Source: Hyperoodon ampullatus (lineage: Eukaryota; Chordata; Mammalia; Artiodactyla; Ziphiidae). From it: DNA of 64,000 nucleotides. Where the stretch lies: the NCBI GenBank assembly GCA_949752795.1, contig OX457057.1:102885513-102949512 (forward strand), in the 5' to 3' direction. The notes under the pieces were generated by a model. The model made no database searches and had not been told where the DNA came from. It was given only the letters and a program-made list of their open reading frames with translations. The translations under genes were made by a program, and so were the position numbers. Positions 23,946-34,406 of the stretch are shown in pieces (the stretch's first letter is position 1; the number at the start of each line of letters is the position of its first letter).

Positions 23946-24019
23946 CTTTACTCTCCTTACAACTACTCATTCATTTTATCATTTGACAACTTAATGAAAA
24001 GAGTTAATAACAGATTACA

Positions 24020-24955
24020 CTGACTCACATCCATGTCCTGCCAAATTAGACTTGGGCCCTGCAAACCTGAACTCGATCAAAATTCTGGACTCATTTCCAG
24101 CTGTCTACTCAACACCTCCATTGGATATCTGATAGTCTTCTCCAACTAGATGAGATCAAAATAGATCTTTTGAGTTTTACCACAAAATCTGCTACTTCCA
24201 TAATCTTTCCCATTTCTGTAAATTGTCCCAGCATCTAGCCATTAACCAAAGCCAAGATCTCATCCATTGGAAATCCTATTGAAAAATACCACAAAATCAG
24301 TCCACTTCTTTCTTCTCTGCTGCTACCCTAATCCTTCTATCTCTCACCAAGATTACTGCAGTAGTCTCTTTGCTACTATTTTTATTACTCTTGCCCTCAA
24401 ACCCCTTCTCCATTTTCCATACACAAATCAGATATGCAGCTCTCTACTCAAAGCTCTTCAATGGCTTTTCGATTAAAATACAACCTCCTACAAGGGTTCC
24501 TTACCTGACCCTCAATTCACATCAGTCTCCCATCACCCGTGAAGCTCCAGCTACTCTGGTGTCCTCTTCTCTGTTTCTTAAACACGCCTCAGGGCGTCTA
24601 TATCGCCCTTTTGCCCCTGATTTTTACCTATCTGTCTCCTGCTTGTCATTCAGATCTCAACTTAAATGTCACTTCCTCAGAGAGGTCTTACCTGACCACC
24701 CAACTTGAAGAGACCACTCAGTCATTTTCTATTACATCACGCTTTCTTCATTTCTTTTTATAGTATGTGTTGCTATCTGGTTATTTTCATATATTTATAT
24801 ATTTACCTGCCGCCATAGAATGTAGGTATGGACTGGTCTTTCTTGTTTATCTCTGACACCCAGAACAGTTGTTTTCAACATCTAGAATAATGTCTGGCAC
24901 ATAATAGGCACATCATATACATTTGTTGCTTGAATGAATGAATGCTTTTGTGAGT
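24020..24955 (+). repeat. L2 LINE fragment
   Basis: A long L2 3' region on the plus strand: 'aaagctcttcaatggctttt', 'ctcaacttaaatgtcac', 'agagaggtcttacctgacc', 'agaatgtaggtatggac' and 'tctggcacataataggcac', ending with (gaat)n. Frames are broken. This is among the longest L2 copies in the window. Confidence 0.75.
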
Positions 24956-25524
24956 AGCAGCAAAGGATGGTTTCTGCAGGAAGATCTTTCTTTGTGTTCT
25001 CTAGGACCCGGTCCTCAAAGGTAGAGGTGTATACTGTTTTGTGTTATCCATGTCCAGATAAAAATATGACAATTCCAGAGATCAGTGCAGCATCCAAGAA
25101 CATGAATCTAGTCAGTGGTAGAATTACAACTAGACTAAAGTTCTCTTTTCATGAGACTACTATCATCCTTTTAATCTCACTCTGCCTCTACAATTCCATG
25201 AGCTTGCTTTGTGAATAGTGAAGTCCTCTTCACCTTCATAAAATATAGGTATTTCTTTATTTATTTATTCTTAACTCAGTTTATTTAATTTACTACGCAT
25301 TCATCAAAAATATATACTCAGTGTTAAATATTTGCAAACACTTTGCTATGCCGGTGGAAGAGGGTCTTTATTTATGGCCTGAGCTTTCTGAGAAAAAAAA
25401 GTCACTGATTGTAGCTTCTGGGAGGTTTCTGGCCAATCAGAAGAAACGCTTGACCAAAGAGCTGAGTCAGCCCCAATAAGACTGAGAGTTGACCTATGGG
25501 GAAAATGCTCAAAGACCCCACTGC
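24956..25524. other. Unique sequence, nothing recognised
   Basis: Apart from a short (ttta)n near 25255-25270, no repeat or exon was recognised. Confidence 0.35.
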
Positions 25525-25562
25525 CCCACAATATCCTTTTCTTTTCTTTTCTTTTCTTTTTT

Positions 25563-25671
25563 GTTACAAACAAACTCTTTAATCAATATCCTAAAAATAT
25601 ACATTCATTTTGGAATACTATACCTCACAGGCCATTGAATATGAAGTGAAATGTTTTGAATGTTTTCTCTT
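25563..25671 (-). other. Probable L1 3'-transduced segment
   Basis: About 110 bp of non-L1 sequence lies between the A-rich end of the L1 3' UTR and a second tail of (ctttt)n type that abuts the target duplication. On the minus strand an ATTAAA hexamer (complement of 25578-25583) lies about 16 bases upstream of the second tail, as expected if the source L1 transcript read through to a downstream polyadenylation site. Confidence 0.7.
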
Positions 25672-26611
25672 TTTTTAATTTTTTAATTTAATTTTATTTA
25701 CTTTTTTATACAGTAGGTTCTTATTAGTCATCAATTTTATACACATTAGTGTATACATGTCAATCCCAATCGCCCAATTCATCATACCACCATCCCCAAA
25801 CCCCCGCGGCTTCCCCCCTTGGTGTCCATATGTTTGTTCTCTACATCTGTGTCTCAACTTCTGCCCTGCAAACCGGTTCATCTGTACCATTTTTCTAGGT
25901 TCCTCATACATGCATTAATATACGATATTTGTTTTTCTCTTTCTGACTTACTTCACTCTGTATGACAGTCTCTAGATCCATCCACATCTCAACAAATGAC
26001 CCAATTTCTTTCCTTTTTATGGCTGAGTAATATTCCATTGTATATATGTACCACATCTTCCTTATCCATTCATCTGTCGATGGGCATTTAGGTTGCTTCC
26101 ATGGCCTGGCTATTGTAAATAGTGCTGCAATGAACATTGGGGTGCATGTGTCTTTTTGAATTATGGCTTTCTCTGGGTATATATATGCCCAGTAGTGGGA
26201 TTTCTGGGTCATATGGTAATTCTATTTTTAGTTTTTTAAGGAAGCTCCATACTGTTCTCCATAGTGGCTGTATCAATTTACATTCCCACCAACAGTGCAA
26301 GAGGGTTCCCTTTTCTTCACACCCTCTCCAGCATTTGTTGTTTGTAGATTTTCTGATGATGTCCATTCTAACTGGTGTGAGGTGATACCTCATGCAGTTT
26401 TGATTTGTGTTTCTCTAATAATTAGTGATGTTGAGTAGCTTTTCATGTGCTTCTTGGCCATCTGCATGTCTTCTTTGGAGAAATGTCTATTTAGGTCTTC
26501 TGCCCATTTTTGGATTGGGTTCTTTGTTTCTTTAATATTGAGCTGCATGAGCTGTTTATATATTTTGGAGATTAATCCTTTGTCCGTTGATTCGTTTGCA
26601 AATATTTTCTC

Positions 26612-28114
26612 CTATTCTGACAGTTGTCTTTTCGTCTTGTTTATGGTTTCCTTTGCTGTGCAAAAGCTTTGAAGTTTCATTAGGTCCAATTTGATTATTT
26701 TTGTTTTTATTTCCATTGCTCTATGAGGTGGATCAAAAAAGATCTTGCTGTGATTTATGTCAAAGAGTTTTCTTCCTATGTTTTCCTCTAATAGTTTTAT
26801 AGTGTCCAGTCTTACATTTAGGTTTCTAATCCATTTTGAGTTTGTTTTTGTCTTTGGTGTTAGGGAGTGTTCCAATTTCATTCTTTTACAGGTAGCTGTC
26901 CAGTTTTCCCAGCACCACTTATTGAAGAGACTGTCTTTTCTCCATTGTATATCCTTGCCTCCTTTGTCATAGGTTAGTTGACCATAGGTGTGTGGGTTTA
27001 TCTCTGGGCTTTCTATCTTGTTCCATTGATCTATGTTTCTGTTTTTGTGCCAGTACCATATTGTCTTGATTACTGTAGCTTTGTAGTATAGTCTGAAGTC
27101 AGGGAGTCTGATTCCTCCAGCTCCGTTTTTTTCCCTCAAGACTGCTTTGGCTATTCGGGATCTTTTGTGTCTCCATACAAATTTTAAGATTTTTTGCTCT
27201 AGTTCCATAAAAAATGCCATTGGTAATTTGATAGGGATTGCATTGAATCTGTAGATTGTTTTGGGTAGTATAGTCATTTTCACAATATTGATTCTTCCAA
27301 TCCAAGAACATGGCATATCTCTCCATTTGTTGGTATCATCTTTAATTTCTTTCATCAGTGTCTTACAGTTTCCTGCATACAGGTCTTTTGTCTCCCTTGG
27401 TAGGTTTATTCCTAGGTATTTTATTCTTTTTGTTGCAATGGTAAATGGGAGTGTTTCCTTAATTTCTCTTTCAGATTTTTCATCATTAGTGTATAGGAAT
27501 GCAAGAGATTTCTGTGCATTAATTTTGTATCCAGCAGCTTTACCAAATTCATTTATTAACTCTAGTAGTTTTATGGTGGCATTTTTAGGATTCTCTATAT
27601 ATAGTATCATGTCATCTGCAAACAGTGACAGTTTTACCTCTGCTTTTCCAATTTGTATTCCTTTTATTTCTTTTTCTTCTCTGATTGCCATGGCTAGGAC
27701 TTCCAAAACTATAGTGAATAATAGTGGTGGCAGTGGACATCCTTTTCTTGTTCCTGATCTTAGAGGAAATGTTTTCAGTTTTTCACCATTGAGAATGATT
27801 TTTGCTGTGGATTTGTCATTTATGGCCTTTATTATGTTGAGGTAGGTTCCCTCCATTCGCACTTTCTGGAGAGTTTTTATCATAAATAGGTGTTGAATTT
27901 TGTCAACAGCTTTTTCTTCATCTATTGAGATGATCATATGGTTTTTATTCTTCAATTTGTTAATATGGTGTATCAAATTGATTGATTTGCATATATTGAA
28001 GAATCCTAGCATCCCTGGGATAAATTCCACTTGATCATGGTGTATGATCCTTTTAATGTGTTGTTGGATTCTGTTTGCTAGCATTTTGTTGAGGATTTTT
28101 GCATCTATCTTCAT
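26612..28114 (-). pseudogene. L1 ORF2 reverse transcriptase fragment (500 codons open)
   Basis: This is the longest open frame in the window. It covers the L1 reverse transcriptase core, with the catalytic FADD at about residues 165-168, and extends into the region after it. ORF2 protein is normally near 1270 residues; here endonuclease and C-terminus lie in other frames and a SINE splits the upstream part, so no full protein can be made. The C-terminal Cys-rich motif continues in another frame at 26088-26393. Confidence 0.9.
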
Positions 28115-28329
28115 CAGTGATATTGGTCTGTAATTTTCTTTTTTTGTAGTATCTTTGTCTGGTTTTGGTATCAGGGTGATGGTGGCCTCATAGAATGAGT
28201 TTGGCAGTGTTCCTTCCTCCTCAATTTTTGGAGGAGTTTGAGAAGGATGGGTGTTAGCTCTTCTCTAAATGTTTGATAGAAGTCACCCGTGAAGCCATCT
28301 GGTCCTGGACTTTTGTTTGTTGGAAGATT

Positions 28330-29319
28330 TTAAATCAAAGTTTCAATATCATTATTTGTGATTGGTCTGTTCATATTTTCTATTTCTTCCTGGTTCAGTC
28401 TTGGAAGGTTATACCTTTCTAAGAATTTGTCCATTTCTTCCAGGTTGTCCATTTTATTGGCATAGAGTTGCTTGTAGTAGTCTCTTAGGATGCGTTGTAT
28501 TTCTGTGGTGTCCGTTGTAACTTCTCCTTTTTCATTTCTAATTTTATTGATTTGAGTCCTCTCCCTCTGTTTCTTGATGAGTCTGGCTAATGGTTTATCA
28601 GTTTTGTTTATCTTCTCAAAAAACCAGCTTTGGGCTTCCCTGGTGGCACAATGGTTGAGAGTCTGCCTGCTGATGCAGGGGACACGGGTTCGTGCCCCGG
28701 TCCGGGAAAATCCCACATGCCGCAGAGCGGCTAGGCCCGTGAACCATGGCCACTGAGCCTGCGCGTCCGGAGCCTGTGCTCCACAGTGGGAGAGGCCACA
28801 CAGTGAGAGGCCCATGTACCGCAAAAAAAAAAAAAAAAAAATCAAACAGCTTTTAGTTTTATTGATCTTTGCTATTGTTTTCTTTGTTTCTATTTCATTT
28901 ATTTCTGCTCTGATCTTTATGATTTCTTTCCTTCTGCTAAATTTGGGTTTTGTTTGTTCTTCTTTCTCTAGTTCCTTTAGGTTTAAGGTTAGATTGTTTA
29001 TTTGAGATTTTTCTTGTTTCTTGAGGTAGGCTTGTATAGCTATAAACTTCCCTCTTAGAACTGCTTTTGCTGCATCCCATAGGTTTTGGATCATCGTGTT
29101 TTCCTTGTCATTTGTCTCTAGGTATTTTTTGATTTCCTCCTTGATTTCTTCAGTGATCTCTTGGTTATTTAGTAACGTATTGCTTATACTCCATGTGTTT
29201 GTGTTTTTTATGTTTTTTTCCTTTTGATTCATTTCTAATCTTATAGCATTGTAGTCAGAAAAGATGCTTGATATGATTTCAATTTTCTTAAATTTAATGA
29301 GGCTTGATTTGTGACCCAA
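28330..29319 (-). pseudogene. L1 ORF2 endonuclease-to-RT linker fragment interrupted by a SINE
   Basis: The open frame begins in the late endonuclease domain ([14 protein letters not shown]) and runs into the region before RT. A block of roughly 70 codons in the middle is antisense CHR SINE (28632-28841), so part of the predicted protein is SINE-encoded. L1 wording resumes afterwards with [16 protein letters not shown]. Confidence 0.85.
28632..28841 (+). mobile_element. CHR-type SINE (copy 5), plus strand
   Basis: This is the only plus-strand CHR SINE in the window. It starts gggcttccctggtggcacaa, with the tRNA-like promoter part first, and ends in about 19 As. It interrupts the L1 ORF2; L1 text 'aaccagctt' before it and 'caaacagctttt' after it give an imperfect target duplication. 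It must be younger than the L1. Confidence 0.93.
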
Positions 29320-29787
29320 GATGTGATCTATCCTGTAGAATGTTCCGCACCCACTTGAGAAGAAAGTGTAATCTGTTTTTCGATGGATTGTCCTATAAAT
29401 ATCAAATCTATCTGGTCTGTTGTGTCATTTAAAGCTTCTGTTTCCTTATTTATTTTCATTTTGGATGACCTGTCTGTTGGTGTCAGTGAGGTGTTAAAGT
29501 CCCCCACTCTTATTGTGTTACTGTCGATTTCCTGTTTTATAGCTGTTAGCAGTTGCCTTATGTATTGAGGTGCTCCTTTCTCTATCTCTTGTCCTTCTGG
29601 CACCCCATAATGCGAATGTTGTTGCGTTTAATGTTGTCCCAGCGGTCTCTTAGGCTGTCTTCAATTCTTTTCATTCTTTTTTCTCTGTTCTGCAGCAGTG
29701 AATTCCACCATTCTGTCTTCAAGGTCACTTATCCGTTCTTCTGCTTCAGTTATTCTGCTATTGATTCCTTCTAGGGTAGTTTTCATT

Positions 29788-30027
29788 TCAGTTAATTGTA
29801 TTGTTCATCTCTGTTTGTTTTTTCTTTAATTCTTCTAGGTCTTTGTTGAACATTTCTTGCATCTTCTTGATCTTTGCCTCCCTTCTTTTTCCGAGGTCCT
29901 GGATCATCTTCACTATCATCATTCTGAATTCTTTTTCTGGAAGGTTGCCTATCTCCACTTCATTTAGTTGCTTTTCTGGGGTTTTATCTTGTTCCTTATT
30001 CTGGTACATAGCCCTCTGCCCTTTCAT
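29788..30027 (-). pseudogene. L1 ORF1 N-terminal fragment
   Basis: The frame starts at the L1 ORF1 methionine and encodes the charged N-terminal part leading into the coiled coil (79 residues). ORF1 protein is normally about 300 residues or more; here the C-terminal RNA-binding part has been lost by the internal deletion that joins ORF1 to ORF2. Confidence 0.8.
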
Positions 30028-30419
30028 CTTGTGTATCTTTCTGTGAATGTGGTTTTTGTTTCACAGGCTGCAGGATTGTGGTTCTTCTTGCTTCTGCTGT
30101 CTGCCCTCTTCCCACAATATCTTCTTCACTGTAATTATCCCCTGCAGTTATGTGGGTACCACTGTGTATATATCCCTGCGGGACTCACAGCATGGGCCTC
30201 CACCCCCACGGATCCACAGCTTGACAACCTGCGGTCTAGTTGTAACTCTACAGTTTTTTACAGATTAAGGCAAATGGAATATCCTGGGGAAGACCTACAA
30301 TGGAGCTGAACTGGACTCTGACCTTTTTAGTCACCTGTTTAGTACTTTGCCCCAGTGTCCTGCCCTCCCCCCATCTTATACACTCTGAGAAAATAAACTG
30401 AACAATATATTTTGAGCAA

Positions 30420-30720
30420 ATGTCACATAGGGGAGGCCTTTGCTGACTATCTTAATCAGATTTGTAGCCTGGCTCCCCACCCTGGCCCTCCCCATCCTCT
30501 ATGCCCAATCCACTTTACTCCATAACATTTATTATTCTCTAACATAATAGAGACTATACTTCTTTCCTTATTGAAGCCTCCCACTAGTAGAATGTAAGCT
30601 TCTCCATGAGAATAGAGAATCTTTGTTTGTCTCACTGCTGTATCCCTAGCACCTTTAAGAGTGTCTGGACCTTAGAGGTGCTTGGTAATGAATGGAGTGA
30701 ATTGTTGATGGAGTGAATGA
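30420..30720 (+). repeat. L2 LINE fragment
   Basis: L2 3' end on the plus strand: 'aggcctttgctgactatc', 'agaatgtaagcttctccatg', 'tctcactgctgtatccctag' and a terminal (gaat)n-like part. Diverged; no coding capacity. Confidence 0.7.
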
Positions 30721-31269
30721 ATCAATTAATCAGACACTTTGACATGTGCAGTATTTTTTGACCCAGAATCTATATTTCTAGGAATCTGTTTTTCACATAC
30801 TGGCTTGAATGAATGGAAAATGTATGAACTAAGAGGGTTCATTTCCTCATTATTTATAAGCATGAAAAAATGGGAAACCGTCCTTTAACAATAAGGGAGT
30901 ATTTAAATAAATTGTGTTATTAAACCACTAAAATTCACATCTTAGAAGAATATTTAATAACAAGGGAATATGTTAAGGATGTTTTGTTAATTTAAAATAG
31001 TATTATTATAATTTGATTGTAAGTGTAACATGACTATGTATATATGCATTGAAAAAATGGTGGAAAGGTAACAGCATCTGTGGGAGACAGGATTATCTGT
31101 GGTTATTTGTGGCAGGAAGGATTACAAATTATTTTAATTTTGCTTTTTTGTGTTTTCCTCTGTGTTTAAATGTTCTAGGGAAAGAGCAGGAGGCTGGTGG
31201 TGATGGTGGGATGTCTCCCTGGAGCCTGGGGATTTTTAAGAAATGGCCTCCTAATTATCTCCTGGTAAC
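30721..31269. other. Unique AT-rich sequence, nothing recognised
   Basis: No repeat family or exon recognised. Confidence 0.35.
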
Positions 31270-31960
31270 CAGGCCCTCAGAATGACTCTGGGTTAGGTCA
31301 TGTGACTTGCTTTGGCCAGTGGGAGTTTAGACCTCACTCACATGTCTGAGGTGTCAGTTGGGATGGCTGGAATGGCTGGAATTGTTGGAGCTTCTTTTCA
31401 CATAGCCTCTCATCCTCCAGGAGACCAGCCCAGGTTTGTCTGCATGACAGAGGAAGAGTTTCTTTCAGCAATAGAACCCCAGTGCACGAGTGAGGTCATT
31501 TTAGACCTTCACTGTCCTATACAGTGGCTGTTGAGCAGTTGAAATGTGGCTAGTATGAATTGAGATGTGCTGTAAGTTTAAAATGCACACTGGATTTTGA
31601 AGACTTGTATAAAAGAATATAAACTATTTCATTAATAATTTTTATATTAATTACATATTGAAATAATAATACTTTGGTTATATTGGGTTAACTTAAAATA
31701 TATAATTAAAATGAACTTCACCTGTGTAAGTCTTTAAAATGTGGCTCCTGGAAAATTTCAAATTACAGACATGATTTATATTATATTTCTGTTGGGCAGA
31801 AATATAGTATCCTAGACCATCTAGCCACAGACAAGCCATCCCAGATCAGAAGAACCACCTAGCTGACCCACAGAAATGGAGCAAATAAAATGGTTGTTGC
31901 TTTAAATTACTAAATTTTGCCAGGTAGCAAAGCCTATTTGTTGCCAGAAGCATACTGTGA
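31270..31960 (+). repeat. MaLR (MLT1-like) LTR split by a DNA element
   Basis: Both flanks of the nested element read like an old MLT1 LTR on the plus strand: 'tgacttgctttggccagtggg' before it, and after it 'cagatcagaagaaccacc' followed by 'gttgctttaaattactaaattttg', the usual 3' end wording. An AATAAA is present near 31886. The family assignment to subtype is not possible by eye. Confidence 0.55.
31508..31812. mobile_element. Possible hAT-type non-autonomous DNA transposon
   Basis: About 305 bp containing 'ttgaaatgtggctagtatg', wording known from a mammalian MER DNA-transposon family, interrupts the MLT1-like LTR. The hexamer tagacc occurs on both sides (31502-31507 and 31813-31818), compatible with a decayed 8-bp hAT target duplication. 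Terminal inverted repeats are not clear by eye. Confidence 0.4.
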
Positions 31961-34017
31961 TTTACAAATCCTACCAACTCAGCTCCTTGACCTTTACAGG
32001 AATGAGCCAGACTCCCAGAGAAGTTTGGAAAGGAAGCAGGATATGATGGAGGACAATGACCAGTGACCTGGTGCTGGAAACAGGAACATAGGTGAGAAGG
32101 TTGCAGAGTGTGGAGGGGGTGAGGATGTTGAGAGACCTTCACCTTCTAAGAGTCCCAGTCTAGAAGGCCACCTCCTCAGCCTGCAGCCCTGGAGGGCCGG
32201 GGCTTGGGAATTCCTAGAGAAGCCCTTACCCGCCTTTCCTACTGCCACTCTCCTTTCCTATGTGCTCTGTGTGTGCTCTGCTGTCCAATCCCAAGAACTC
32301 TGTGGGAAAAACACTACATCAACAACAACAAGATAATAAAGGGCATGTCAGTGAGAGAACAGGAGGGAGAGGAAAGGGTGATTTTGGCAGTAATACCCTA
32401 TCATCTAGGGCCTCTGTGCTTCCCTCAACTCCCTCCTCCCTGAGCCAAATGTGATTGGACATCAGAGCTAGAGGAAGCCTTAGAGATCATCCAACCTAGC
32501 CCCTTTCTGTTACATATGAGGAAACTAAGGCCCAAAGATGTTAAATGACCTGCCTAGGGTCACACCAGAAATTAGTGGTGGTCAGATCTAGAATTCAGTT
32601 TTCAGACTCTCAGTCCAGTGCTCTTTCTTCTGCTTCCCATGATACCAACTCATTGGGTATCAGTCATGCTACATTCATCCTGGGCTTTTGGAGGCTCATT
32701 CATGCCTAAGAGCAGCGTGAGTGCAAGGGTTTCTCTTTGCATGAACACCATTTCTCTCTCTGAACTCATCCCTACTCTACCTCTCAGACTCCCTGCTACT
32801 GAACTTTTGCTCTAAGATGTGAGAGGTTCAGAGAGCATTCACTTGGGGGCCTGTCTCCTCCCTGTGGTGCTGTCCTTGCATGGAGTCACACTCATGTTCC
32901 CACTCACCTTCTGCTGGATGCTGATTGAACAGAGTTATGGGCTCTGGAGTGATTGCTGCTCTGGTCTTTGTGTAGCCGGCACACAGAGGCGGATCCTGAA
33001 GCATAGGGGCAAGGATTGAGAGCTTTGCCAGAATCTCTTGGGTGGTAGGATACAGGAGTGGGAGGGGTTGGAAATAATGGGGAGGAGGGTGAGGAAATCC
33101 CAGAGGCACCACTTCTCTCCCAGTGGGTGCCCAAACCATGAGGTTGGCTGCCATAACCCTTGCATCTCCTCTGCTTCTAGACCATTGTTCCACCATCTTC
33201 TGAGTATAGCACTTCTTTGGAAGGCCAACCCTCTCCTACTGCCTCATTTACTGCTTTGCTGTTTTCATCATTTGACATCTGGTGGACAATCTTAGCTGTT
33301 CTCCATGATTTGAGCACAGGTTGGTATGTGCTTATTATCCCAGGGACTTTGGCATCCAGGTGGAGACATCTCTGCCCTCCCAGCTCCATTCCTTGATGGA
33401 GTCAGTTCCAATGACCTTCATCTCTGTTCTCTTTAGTTGCTTATCAACCATATCTTGGGACTGATTGCTGCATGGTGGCTGAACTCAGAATTGCTTATCT
33501 TCAAGATTTCAAAATCTCTGACCCCCAACCTCCTGTACGTTGTCTCCTCACCCTGCTGCTTCTGTGAAGTATTCTCCTAACTCTCCTCTAGTTCTGACTT
33601 GCTCCCCTGCTGGGATGAAGGCACTCAGTTCTTCCTTATAGTAGCTTGCCATCCTTTCTTGGAACAGAAGAACACTTACCTGGAAGGCTGCTTGTTGTTG
33701 GCGAAGCAGCATGCAAAGAGACATTGAAACCAATAACCCCAAAAGAATCTGGATTAAAAAAAATTTTGTTTTGGTGTCTGGAACCTTGTTACCATGATGA
33801 TTTTCTGAAAAGATTTTCTACTTTTCACCCAGATATTTAAAGTCAGGAAGATGCATCCAGTATTGTGGTACTACAAAGCTGCTTACTCTCTCAGGAGGCA
33901 AATAATGAGAATGTGGCCCAATCCAGGGAAATCAGCCATGGCAGATGATGGCCATCAGAGGTCTAAGGAATTGGTCTTTGGGTTATTTCTGGTCCACATG
34001 GCAAGCGTTCAGGGTGA
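31961..34017. other. Mostly unique sequence with one MIR
   Basis: Apart from the MIR near 32465-32620, no repeat or convincing exon was recognised. Open frames of up to about 120 codons on the minus strand (32828-33196) show no family resemblance and are probably chance. Confidence 0.4.
32465..32620 (-). repeat. MIR SINE
   Basis: Minus-strand MIR order: 'gaggaaactaaggcccaaag', 'gacctgcctagggtcacac', 'tagaattcagttttcagactc' and 'cagtgctctttc'. Confidence 0.75.
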
Positions 34018-34406
34018 GTGTCTTAGTCTGTTCTGGTTGCAATAACAAAATAGCACTGGGACTGGGAAGCTTATACACAATAGAAATTCATTTTCACAGT
34101 TCTGGAGGATAGATAGACTGCACTCTGAGTGGAGACCGTACTGTCAGCTCAGCACCCCGATTGGAGTTTGTGCGGTCTTATCATGGCTCCATGGGTCAGT
34201 CCAAGATCCGGGTGCCAGCATGGTCGAGTTCCAGTGAAGGCCCTCTTCCAGATTGCAGACTGCTGACTTTTTGCTTTGCCTTCACATGATGGAAGGTGCA
34301 AGTGTTGTCTCTGGGGTCTCCTGACCTAATCACCTCCCATTCATCTTGCGGGATAGGATTTCAATGTATGAATCTTGGGTGGGGGCACAGACGTTCAGAC
34401 CACAGC
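34018..34406 (-). repeat. MLT1-type MaLR LTR with an 86-bp templated insertion
   Basis: The reverse complement of an MLT1A-like LTR: it begins 'gtcttagtctgttctggttg', contains 'acagttctggagg', then 'ccaagatccgggtgccagca' and 'cttcacatgatggaagg', and ends 'cacagacgttcagacca'. Normal LTR wording is broken between 34113 and 34201, where a segment copied from or to 36991-37079 sits. A further internal deletion is seen near 34325-34350. Confidence 0.8.
34114..34200 (+). repeat. Templated insertion, copy A of a short dispersed duplication
   Basis: About 86 bp matching 36991-37079 in direct orientation with only one visible substitution (gta/gtg) and a 2-bp indel (tctta/tcactta). It interrupts the MLT1 LTR at a point where the family is normally continuous, so this is the inserted copy and 36991-37079 the likely source. 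Confidence 0.88.

Larger units (their letters stand above)
25536..30110 (-). mobile_element. L1 LINE with 3' transduction, internal deletion and nested SINE
   Basis: The insertion is bounded by cccacaatatc at 25525-25535 and 30111-30121. From the right it has about 83 bp of 5' UTR, the ORF1 start (ATG at 30027-30025), a fusion of ORF1 to the ORF2 endonuclease near 29570-29600, ORF2 endonuclease and RT (28330-29319, 26612-28114), the C-terminal Cys-rich region (about 26290-26390) and the 3' UTR to about 25672. A further segment, 25563-25671, and a (cttt)n-type tail (25536-25562) follow. A CHR SINE splits ORF2 at 28632-28841. It cannot be active. Confidence 0.88.

Noticed and set aside
26612..28114. 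The 500-codon frame as an active L1 protein
   Set aside because: It lacks the endonuclease and C-terminus in frame, and the element carries a SINE and an internal deletion.
29560..29610. Splicing as the cause of the ORF1-ORF2 junction
   Set aside because: The acceptor side ends in AG on the minus strand, but the matching donor position in the related L1 has no GT or GC. A short shared word at the junction fits deletion or template switching better.
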